Shown here: one piece after another, positions 1-12,400 of the stretch
How the letters are laid out: every line of letters starts with the position of its first letter
Numbering within the stretch: the stretch's first letter is position 1
DNA from: Enoplolaimus lenunculus
Lineage: Eukaryota; Nematoda; Enoplea; Enoplida; Thoracostomopsidae
Assembly: GCA_030248215.1 (NCBI GenBank)
Contig: JASANG010001052.1
Span: forward strand, 171,324 to 235,323
DNA: 64,000 nucleotides
Direction of reading: 5' to 3'
Position numbers and translations under genes: made by a program
The notes under the pieces: model-generated
What the model was told of the DNA's origin: nothing
The model's input: the letters and a program-made list of their open reading frames with translations, nothing else
The model's database searches: none

Positions 1-496
1 CACCACGCGACAGAGAAGCACAGACGGAGAAATAATCGCGGAAAAAGGCGTGCGAACTTCAAACTTCAAACATCCTATGTGAATACAACATGTAAATAAA
101 GACAGATGTGAAGTTTACATTTGAATATTCACTAAACAAACAACTTTTGACACTCAGACAGTGTTAGTGACACTGTATAATTAATTTCTATCAAATTTAA
201 TGTTCATAGCATTGAACTTGCAGTTTGCTGTAGCTACAGCAGGAATGATAAAACGATACGTTAAACAGCTAACCTTCAGCTTTACGATACATTTTGTGAT
301 TTGGATACTTGACATAATAATCAGATATCTATTTATGGCACAACACTGGATAAACTGTTTTAGCACGTATAGACATCACCAAATACTGTAAACGATTTCC
401 GAAATTCAGAACATTATTCTAATATACAAACTAACAGTGGAAATAGTAGTAGTACATGAAACCGTGCCAGATACCAGACTACTTACTTCAAAAAGT
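1..496. other. 3' flank of the WAC homologue
   Basis: This stretch lies downstream of the WAC stop codon at 497-499 and probably includes its 3' UTR. I see no coding region with family features, no clear poly(A) signal on the minus strand and no repeat boundary. Confidence 0.5.
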
Positions 497-3400
497 TCAC
501 ACCAACCCCGAGGGGTGTTGACCTTTCATATTATCTAGCTGGTTGTACTGCTGCCTCATAAATGCAATCCTGAAAGTAAATACGGTGTTAATTTCGGGCA
601 GCCAAAATTAAGCACGGCATATCATTTATTATTGGCTCCGTGTTGTTTATTAAAACGTTGCGTATGCGTTATGCAATTTCAACATTGTACATGCAAAATA
701 ATCTCTTGCATTGCATATATACTATATCGATCGAACAATGTAATAAACCAAAAAGTGATCATAGCTTAAGGTAAGACCAGAGCTCCACACTCCTTAGACG
801 TACCTTTGCTCTAACAACGTGGCTCTTATTTCCGCCACACGCACAAGGGACCGGGCACATTTTAAATCGGCTGAGGTTTGAGCAGATTCTAGACTACTAC
901 GAAATACCTCGCTGCATATCTGACGTGCCTGAAAATAAACGAACCATAAAAGAAACTTACGTAATATGCTTAAACCAACCTCACAGCTGATAGCATTATT
1001 GAATAGCCTGAGTTTCAAGAGTGGAACCTATTCAAGATTTTAATAAATAAAAGTGCTTAAAAATAATTAATTTAATATCTGTATATTATCCAGTAGGCCT
1101 CGGATATTCGAATATTAATTTCAACCAGTGGCAAGTGAAGTTTACATTCAGTGTCAAATTTAGAAAAAGTTCAAGGTTCAGAATCGGTTTTTAAAACAAC
1201 TGAATCCAAGCAACGTTCAGCAACACCTGTTATTCAAGATTTTAATAAATAAAAGTGCTTAAAAATAATTAATTTCATATCTGTATATTATCCAGTAGGC
1301 CTCGGATATTCGAATATTAATTTCAACCAGTGGCAAGTGAAGTTTACATTCAGTGTCAAATTTAGAAAAAGTTCAAGGTTCAGAATCGGTTTTTAAAACA
1401 ACTGAATCCAAGCAACGTTCAGCAACACCTGTTTGTATTCTTGAAATTTAATTGAACAGAGTGAATCAGTTTCGAAATCACTTTAGCACATGTGGTCAGC
1501 ATACTAAGAGTGCTCAGTCCAAAATAGGTCATTATTTTATTAATTCACGAGTCAGAAACATTAAAAATTTTTCGCCGGTCGAGAATTCATACCCCATGAC
1601 ATACCTAAAATAACTGAATTTGTTAGATTATACAGATAATTATCTGTCAAAAGTTGCCGAATACACGGATAATTTTTACCTGGATAATATGTAAATCACG
1701 GTATTTGGTAGGTCTTGGATTCAGTAAATGTATGACACTATTGCTGAAGTAAGTGATCGCTAATGAATAAAATTTTTCTGTCAATTTATGAAATTTCATA
1801 TTCACGCAATAACGCAAAAAAACTTTAAAAAACACAAAAAAACTACAAAAAGACATTAGAAATAATTTATTTTGAAAATTTAATTTTTTTCGTTGAAGAC
1901 AAAAAATTGACCGAGACTTTTTTCGGCTGAGTAGTCCCTGCCAATGAGCTATGGAAGTTATAGGACATTTCGAGAAAATATACTAAGACTACCCAACTTC
2001 GACAGCAATACAATAAACATCTAACACCATATACATGTTTACAGTTCAACCACTAGCTCTTGCTTTAGATATAGTATAATACATTTAAATACCTGACGTT
2101 CGAAGTGATCTGCAGGCCATCCCACAACATGATGTGTGTAATCAGGACGATAAAACCCGACGAGGCTTGGTGACAACGATTTTAACGGTGGCAACGGGGA
2201 AACAGTTCGCTGTTGCTGCGGTGGTATAACAGCATCTCCACCCTCTGCAGATTCAGAGTTGTCTGGATTGGTTTCTTTACAGTGGCTCCCAGTTACTCGA
2301 GCTTCTCCGGATACTGACTGTAACCCTGTTTGTGACACTGGATCAATTATATTATGTGATGCGTCAAGCACGCGAGATCCACTAATGCTTGCATTCTGAA
2401 CCGAACACCATTCGGCAGTTCTGCTTGCATCGCCCCCACCGCCGGACCGCACACCTCCAATTGTAGCATTAGCAATAAAACCTGTGACATTTACATGTTG
2501 TTGGTCATAATTGGCTGTGGTCGTCGTATCAGAATGCGAGCATCCCAACGACTGAGAATGACTACTTGTTGTTGTTGACTGTGCGTTATTAAACATAATA
2601 GCATCGCTACGATTAAAACCAACACCGGATAGTGGCTGAGTATATTTTTCGCGCAGTTTATCTCTAGAAAAAAAGGTAAAAAATATCAAAATATCCTATA
2701 AAGCGACTGAATAATAAGCACAAAAATAAAACTGGAAATCAAAAACGATGTTATCTTGTGAACAAAGCGTACAACGCATATCTAGCTATCTCTCTACCGG
2801 GGTGCAACCGGATATCCGGCTCCGGCAAAAACCGACATCCGGCTCCGGTATTTTAACTTGCCGGATATCATTTTTTAAAAATTTATTCCATCATTCGTAT
2901 TTACACCAAGTACCATCGACTGATTGACTTATTTTTATATATTTTTTCTGTCACACATGTAACATACGTAAATGTTTGCATGTGACCATGTACGTTCACA
3001 ATCTTCATTGGGTTACAGTAACGCTAGAAAACCAGTAGATCACGAGTGTTATTCTAGAAAAGTAACAGAATACGTATATCTTAGCATATTTTTATTATTC
3101 CTACGGCTGAGCCTAAACTTCAGCGTATAAATGGGCCTATCACTAAGCCTAAATCGAAGCAAAAATAATAGCCTTAATCCGAGCCAAAGATGGGCATACA
3201 CCGGCCATGAAAAGTCTCGGGTCTCGGTCCACTTTTGGCCATCACCGAAAAAAATTAATTTTCAAGGTAAATTATTTCTACTTCTGTTTACGTAGTGTTT
3301 TGTGTGTTTTCATAATATCTGCTAATAATCATTGCGCACATATGAAAATTCATAGATTCATAGCGAAATTTTATTTGCCAGACATTACTTGCTTCAACAA

Positions 3401-6400
3401 TATTAACTTCTGCTTTTTACAGGGCGACCAGCATTTAGGAATCTTCGACTTCTAGTGTCAGTTCCAAGCCATCGAAACTCAAGAAACCCAGACCCGACAA
3501 TATTAAAGCTTGCCGAGACTGAGACTCCCATCTTTGATCTTAGCCACCTCTGTTTTATAGTATTTACGAAAAACTAGATGCTCTTCGAATGTTGCAACTG
3601 GACGCAACGCTAGAAAACATAGATTAGTATTAATAGGGTTGTTGTTAAAGTGTTAAAACGCATCGGCGTGAGATGTTAAACTTTGTTAAGTAAACACTTT
3701 AGGAACCTTAAGCCACGGAAGGAAGGATTGTAAGATACGTTCTGATATTTGAACGTGATCTAGTATTAGATTTGAAATTATTATATAGTATTAGATTTGA
3801 AATTATTATGCAACTCCGGCTCCAGCCGGATAGTAAATTATCCGACTCCATCAGTTTTTGGTATCTGGTTGCACCCTGTTGTCTATATACTTAAAGCAGA
3901 AACGCCTTACTTTATCAATTTTGGGCAGTGGTTAAGTATCTAAATCATATAATTATATTAATATAGTTTTGTTAACATTATAGAAAACTGTAAACATAAG
4001 ACATTTGCTTGCGTTGCGTGGGACATGGTATTTCTGGTTATAGTTTATGCGTCGATTTCGTTATTAGATCCGGGTTTGATCTAACACTTTGCGCATGACA
4101 TACATATTAGGTTTTCCTTGTGAAAATACTAAATTCGGCAAAAAACAGTTGTACGGGGTGTTAAGGTTTACTAGACATCGATCAGGGCTACACAAGGATC
4201 TATTTTTCACAGGAACATTAACTGAATTTACTTCCAGGAACTGAAACAGAAGCCGGAATTTGAAAATTTCATCATCGAATTACTGTTGGATTAGCAGAAA
4301 ACTAGGTAAAACATGGCTTAACCGAATTTTCAGCTATTTTTCATAAAGTAGTTTCGCGAAAACATCCGATTTCTAATCTAACAGTTTATTAACAAAATTG
4401 AACTTGAACTAATTGCAAATTTTCAAAGACAACGTTTACAATGTTGAGAATAATTCGCCACTAAATCCTAAAAATTTCGGTTCCTACATCGTTGAATGCA
4501 GAAACAGGAATTGAATATCTGCTGGAGTTCCGGCTGGAACCAGAATTCCGGCGCAACTCTGCTAGAAGTCGCACACGGAATCTCGACTACCAATTCCGTT
4601 ATGTGTTGAATCAACTTACGTTCGTGGATCCACCGAGGTAGCTGCGTCGGTAGCAATCGACACAATCTGATCGTCTGAAGACCTTGATGCGCTTCCACAT
4701 CGGCGTAAATTAATTTTCGAATCATTTGTGCTCATTTCATCGTCGATAATCATTGGTTCCGTTGTATCCATTACTTTAATTGGCGATTCGTTACAATCAA
4801 CTCCAGAAGATTCGGGCGTATTTGTATAGCTTCCGTTATTGTCATTAATTGACGATTCGGCTCGGGACACTATACTATTTCGCACAGTTTGTCCAGGCAA
4901 GTTAGCGGCTGCTGTAGCAGCAGCAGCAGCCGGTGTTACGCTTCTTACAGACGAGGGTGAATTTTTTGATACGGAACTTCCACGTGACGCTTGATCTGAA
5001 ATAGTCCGCATATATAAACTGTGAATAAACTGGTAGAATATTTTGACCGCGATAACTTCTAAAATAATATTTTAGTCGATGTCATAAAAAATTTTGAAAC
5101 CGGTCAGGGTGCAAAGCGGAACTGGATTATACGGGAATCGGAATAGCAAATTTATACCTGAACCGGAACTACAAAATTTGTGACCATGCTGATAATTTGC
5201 ATTAACAATGTATAATATTGATTTAGAATGTCTGTTGGCTGGCAGCAATTCTCAAAGACGTCACATGAACAAATTGGCAATAACTTTTTGGCTCTGTAAA
5301 GCGAAACTACAATCAATTATTGATAAGTTAATATGTCGAAAATAATTTGATAGATAAATGATGCCGAATATTTATACAACATATCACAACAAGTAGGCCT
5401 AAAATTAAAATGTGGAAATTCCAATTTCGATTGATTGTGCAATCGGAATAGGAACTCGTTTTGAATCGGTATTCTAATCGGAATCGGAATGCCGATTGCA
5501 CCCTGAAACGGGTGGCACTAGATGCCTAAAAACACATACACTGATTGAATGGAAACTGCTCTGGCAAAATGCGGATTAAAGCAAAACCGAAATCCTTACT
5601 CCTTACCTCTCATTTCTTTGGCAAGGGCTGCTTTTAGATGAGACTTTAGTTTCTCCACAGCTATAAAGAATAATGTCTATTGAACATTGTAGCTATAGTA
5701 AATTTAAATCAGGACTTCCTACATTATTAAATTACGACTTTTTAAATTCTTTCAATAATTATTAGGGTGACTAAAGGGTTTTTGGGTGCGAGGAATCTCA
5801 ATAAATTGTTTACAAACCTCCAAACTATGCTAATATGGAAATTATCTATTAGCTAACTACTCAATTATCGGTTTTGGAGGTTTTTAAACAGTCTATTCAG
5901 ATTCCGCGCACCAAAAAACCCTTTTGTGCTGAAATTAGATAGCTTGTAACTGTAACGATTAGTGAAATGATGTAGAAAGTCGTAATTTAGGTTAACTAAT
6001 TATGCAAATTAGCCTGTAGGTAATAATCGGCTTAAACTTTTGAAACCCCAATGCGAGGTTAACACCCCAGTATAACTGGCTTTCAAACAAAAAAGTTTAT
6101 CAAAATCGGTTTAGCCGTTCCTGAGATTCTTTTTGGACGGACAGACGGACGGACGGATATCCACCTTTCGACCCCAGAGTACAAAACATAAAACGCTTTG
6201 CGAAACTGCGACCTTCACTCGGAGTTTCGTTTCGCTCAATAATAAACGCTCCGTGTTTAATAAAAATCATTATCTTCTTAGATATGTTTTAAGCGCCAAT
6301 AATGAGGCTCATATTTTATATTTTCAAATAAATAATTGACGCAGTCACGTACCGTCAGGATGTGATAAATCAACGCTGTGCCGTTCTGCAATATCAACCA

Positions 6401-9400
6401 ATAGTTGTGGCAGGCGTTCAAAATCGAGCTCACCGCTTGCTCCGATTACCGCAGCCACAGCTGCACGACTACTATTGCCGCCGCCTGAATCATTCGTTAT
6501 ATCTACTGTAACACAGTTGTCAGAGTTTTCCTCATCGCAATTCATATCGTGATCGTTGTTCGTTGGATCATCAACATGACTTTTAGAGGAATTTTTGTAA
6601 CCTTCCAATATTAATAAAACAAAACAGTAATTTAGTTAATACCAATTACCAATCAATTATTCTCTGAGCGGATTAAAATCATTCACACTATTTTATACTA
6701 CGCAGTACTAACGCAGTTTCTTTGTCAGTATGAAGCGACACAAAAGTTCAGATTCGGCTTCAGCTTTTGAGATAAAACGAGGAGAAAATGCGAATATTCC
6801 AAACCAGGAGAATTTTTGCATTGGGGGTTCAAAACCTTATTGGATTTGCCGAGTGGAGACTTTGGCCACACACGGCCCCCAACTAACGAAACGCCTAGGT
6901 TCACAACAACACTATCACATTACTTACATTGAAACTGTTGCTCGACAGACAGTGTTTGTCGTGCTCGCTTTGCAGCTGGTGGCATGCAACTCGGCTGGAC
7001 ATCGTTGTCTATACCAGACGGTGTCGACTGGGTAATGTCGCAATCCGTTGAACTTGATTGCGCGGAAACGATCACAATATCCGCGTCCGTAGTCGTTGTT
7101 CCAGTATCCGCCGCCGCAACTACTGCAGTTTTCTGAAATGTAGCCGATGCCAGAGTCTTTGTCCAAGTATCCCTAGTAATTGAGCTGGAACAAAATATCG
7201 GCGGTGCAGCAGTGTTACCACAAGCATGTTCTGTTTGCTGTTTACTACGTTCTCTTAATTGGGTTTGGGCAGACACGCCGTTATCGTCATAACCAGAATT
7301 CATCTGTGTTTCCGCTGCAACGGTATTTTCACTAACCAACGAGTTAGCAATACAAGTAGCATAAGGATCTCTGTCTGCCGAACGCCGACTGGCAGCGCAT
7401 GCAGGTTGAGGCTGTTGATTGAGCGATTTTGTTGACAACAGGGGAACAGTCGACGATGAACTATCGTGGTTCCCAGATGGTGAGGAAGAATTGAAGCTCC
7501 TAGAAGGTCTGGCACTTGGTGCTGTGCTCTCTGAGCCCCAATGTGCTAAAGGATGTAAATAATTCTGTTGTTGTTGAAGATATAAGTCGGAGTTTGTCTT
7601 GTTCGGTGTTGCTGTAAACCGACTCGTCCGTTCTTGGTGATTCCGGCTATGGTTTGCCTCGTATGGCTGATGATGAGACGCTACAGTGTCAATGTGTGCA
7701 ACACTTCGCCTTTTTCGTTCTCGCTCTTCACTGTCAATCGACTCAATATGTTGGTGTCTGTGATTTGATTGGTGGTGGCTGTGGTTACTGTTGTTGCTTT
7801 TGCTGATCACATTGCTGCTTTGGCTAGATGATGCAGTTGTGGTACTAGAATCATGCAGCAATGACCCAGAATAATGCGCGGTAAAGTGATTATTGTATAT
7901 TGATGCCGCGTGACGGTTTGTTGAGGTGTTTGATGATTCACGACTGCCCGGTGTTGCCGTTGTTGGACATGACGATGTCAAACTCCGCTGAGATGGTCCT
8001 CCGGAATGTTGTCGTGATGTATTATAATTTTGGTGTTGTTGCTGGTGATAATGGGAACTTGATTTTCGCGAACCGCTCGTGATGGAATCGCTCGCGTTCT
8101 TCGTTGTCAAAGAAGTTGTGTTGCCTTAAATTACACCAGACACTAGATAAATCAGAACCAAAGACAATGTTGCCTCGAATGACAATGTATAACCACCTGC
8201 TGCACTTTGTTACAACGAATGGTAGCCGTTAAACTAAAAAAAAGCTGATGCGTGATTTTGTCAGATTGAAAGAAACTCAATGAAATCGCTCAACGTCCGA
8301 TTAGGACACGTCTTTGACCAACTATGAAAGGAGTGAACACGAATTTGTTCAACTCTTGTCTGTTAAAATTAGTTATAGTTGGAATCCTAGAATTAGGAGC
8401 CAATTGACTTAAAATACATATTTAAAATACATAATATATACCTAGTTTAGAGCACGTAAAACTGCATTCGGTTCCGGCAAAATTACCGCCTACGGCCTCA
8501 GTGCAATGTCTGCCGGAAGTTCCGTCTTAGACTTGCGTGGAATACTTTAAAATGAGGAATGTGCAGTGCCGATTAGTGTTGTGCAATGGCTGTTACCACT
8601 TTTTCTACTGGCCGGACGGTCATTGGCCAGCGACCGGTCAATGTACAAAGTTTAAAAATTATCAAACATTGTCATTTTTATTCGTTGTTTCTTATTTCGT
8701 TATGTTTCTAATTTCGCTGTTAAAAGTTGCAAGAGGGTGGAACGAAATTATTCACGCGCAGAGGGGTTAATACAAAACGCTATCATGACGCATTTGAAAA
8801 ACTTACTCGACGAGTCTGACATGTGACTACACAACTCTGAAACCGCAGTGGTTGTAGCGCAACTTTATGTCATGAAACCTTAAATTATTTGGGGTTTGGA
8901 GAGCGATAATTTTATATAAAGGGGCACGTTTTCATTACGTTTCTCCATAAAAATCTGCCCGTGGGAGGTACATTTTTACATGAGAATTTGCCCGGGGGCA
9001 TAAACTCATGGGGGCAAAAAATTTCGTTACACCGTCATCAGGGATGGGCGGTATCGGGCTCGTTCGTCTCAGTCTCGGTTTTCTTCAGTTTCGGTGGATT
9101 GCAAACCGAGACCAAAGAGGGGAAGTGATAAACACTAGCTATTAAAGCTGAGCTAGTTTGACGTTGATGAAAGGAAGCAGCAAATTGCCTGTTATGCGTA
9201 ATATAACAATACCACACTCATCTTTCTCATGTTGCAAGACGAATCAATTTCACGGGTTGCGTAAAAAAATGATGCTTCATTTTTTGTCATTTTAATGCAA
9301 TTTTTCGTTGAATTTTGATTCAGATAAATGGCGTCGATATAATCTCAGCAACAGCAATCAACAGATAAATGGCGTCGATATAATCTCAGCAACAGCAATC

Positions 9401-12400
9401 AACAGTAACTGGAAACTGTTGTTGCTATAATATCTGGGTCATTGTATGCTGCGTTGGCTTAGCTGTTTTGAAGCAAGGAAATGGTTGTATAACAATAGTG
9501 AAACGCTTTGACATAGCCTCCTATATTTTAAAAAACATGTCAGTTAATTAATATAATCAAGAGTGGATAATGCATACTTCAACAACAGTACGTATGCAAC
9601 TGGGTACATTCTGTGTGGAAAAATGTACCCGGCACGCGTTGCATTTCGTCCTACTCCCTTATTAAGAGAGGGGTTAACCGGTACGAACCATGGCACTTTA
9701 TGCATGCGGCGTCAAACATGGTCCAGTTATAGTTAAATTTCGGGGCATTCATTTGATGATGACCCCCTCTAAACAAGGGGGGTCGGCCAAAAACGCAACG
9801 CCGGTGGTACATTTTGTACCATGCGGGACCCCAAGAGTTGCACACTCTTGTCATGATCCACTCTTGATATAATGTACATACATAGCTCATTTGCACGCAA
9901 AGTGTAGCGTTTTACCCGTTTATGTGAATAAAATACTTGCCAAACCCTCTGTTTGCCTGACTTTTGTCTTTACTACTGTTTTGATGACCGCAAACAAACT
10001 CCATTGCCAAGTTATTTACCTAAATCGCAAGTTAAAGGTAACTTGGACGGTGTGTAACACCTATCGACGGTTAAAATATGTTTTCAAACAAGTGAATGGC
10101 ACCAGCATTCAAAAGTTCGATTTTGGTTGATCTTACACTTGCAATCAGGTGGCCTCGAAACTCATTTTACATCAGAATTTATACTGGAATCGGAATTCCG
10201 TTTACACCGGGGCTAGTACTAAGCTACAACCAGATATCTGGCTCCGACAAAAAAATCGACACCCGGTTCCGGTATTTAGTGGCATTCGGTGAATTTTGTC
10301 TAATAGCCATACGCTTACCTGCCATAAATTTAATAAGATAGTCATTTGACTGTCCGGCCTTACATGAACTAAATACCGCGTTCTTAGCATGGCAATTTAC
10401 CAGGGTGCAAAGCGGAACTGGATTATACCGGAATCAGAATCAAAACAGCAAATTTATACCAAAATTACAATCGGAATCGGAACTAGAGATTTTGGGATTG
10501 TACGGATAATTTGTATTGACAAATATCATGTTGATTTAGTGCGTTTGTTAGCTGGCAACAATTTTCAAAAAGGTTGCATGAACAAATTGGTGGTGATTTT
10601 TGGTTCTGTACAAGCTACGTAATCTACATTCAATTATTGATAAGTTAACTCATCGAAAGCAATTTAATAGGTGAATAATACAAAATTTTTTATGCAACGT
10701 ATAACAGCAAGTAAGATTAAAACTAAAATTCCAAAATTCCGATTGATTGTGCAATCGCAATCGGAATAAGAACTCGCTTTGAAAAGGAATTTCGGTTGCA
10801 CTCTGCAATTTACAATCGCGCTCACATCGTAACAAATGTAAGTCAGACTAACATCTATCGAAGCATTTAAGCGATTACTGTTTTTGCTGGACTTGGAGAT
10901 TAAAATTCCAAAATTCCGATTGATTGTGCAATCGGAATCGGAACTAGTTTTGAAAAGGAATTTCGGTTGCACTCTGCAATTTACAATCGCTTTCACATCG
11001 TAACAAATGTAAGTCAGGCTAACATCTATCGGAGCATTAAGCGATTATTGTTTTTGCTGGACTTGGAGGCAGAATGAGCTTATCAGTTTAGACTGAGTAG
11101 ACCATTAGTTGGTGTCGGTTTTGGATCGTTGTATGAAGCCTTCCGATCGTTTAGCACATTTAGGCGTAAACGTGACTTTATATAAATAGGTTTAGCGCGA
11201 TCTATACGTCAAATATTATATTGCAAATGCTAGAAAACGTAAATTTTGTGGTGTACATTTCATTTTTTATCATAATCTTAGTGAAGATTTTTAATATATT
11301 GTTGTATGGTTTATACTAAATACAGAATCACTAGCGCGTAGCGACATCCATATATCGACGTAGTTAAAATATCGATGCAGATATTAAAGATTACGATTTG
11401 CATGCAATCATAAAAACCCAAAGGTAAGTGGTATTAAGTAGCTTAAAGATGGTGTTATACTTTTTGACTATTTCATGGCGTCAGACATCGTTCGACAATG
11501 CAAGTAATTTGCCGCATGGCACTGGCACCGTATAGCAATTTGATAAAAAAAAATTTTACGACCATCGGAACCGGACCACAAATATTGCGCGAAACCAAGC
11601 CATTGGCTAATAGGTTACGGTTTATAAACTGTGTAGACTGCCAGGGTTAAAATTTCGCATCTACTTTTGCTTATGTTTATTGTAACACTGCTAATTTACC
11701 CTGCATATTCTCTTTAGTTTGCTACAAAATTAGACCAGAAAGGGTACGTATATAGCACTTGTAGGGTTAAGACAGCAGTTTTTCATTGAAATACAAGGGA
11801 ATGAGTCAAGTTTTTTGTTTTGTATTCTTGCTTAATATTATTGAACCGTCAATAATGGAGACTAGAATTGATGTGGGACCAACATTTTTACAGGCGTCGG
11901 TGCGTAAGGGGCCGGGGCCAGTACCGACCGGGGCCATGTGATACTACATAAAAATAACTGTCAACATGAGTTGCGATAAACGTAATCTGAAAACATGCAC
12001 GCTAAGAGTGAGGAAAACAATACATATATTGTGTAATATGTACAGCAAACCGTTGGAAAATACTAAAACAGTCCAAAAATGGCAAAATAATATACTAGCA
12101 CTGGGTTATCACCAAGGGATCGACCGAATATTAATTTGACCGGATACGGGAACTGGAGCCAGATAGTAAATTTTGTAATAAATTTGTGCACTGTTGGAAG
12201 TATTTGAGTAGTGCAAAAATTTCGTACGTATATATGTAATTCAGATTAAGTTTTGGCCTAAATTTTCAATTTCATATCAGTGTGCACTCTTGACTTCCCG
12301 GAATTGCAGTCGCTGCAAACTATTTAGTATTTCGACATGTAAAAACCAGTTTTATGACATTTGGAACAGCAACCTCAAATTAAATATCCGGTAGCTTTAT

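Noticed and set aside
6133-6339. Short frame starting in the GGAC-repeat run
   Set aside because: Its start lies in the simple repeat and it overlaps the approach to a WAC exon on the other strand.
10096-10996. Several frames with repeated peptide words (NRNFGIL)
   Set aside because: The repeated peptides are translations of the AATCGG arrays and of the 177-bp tandem duplication.
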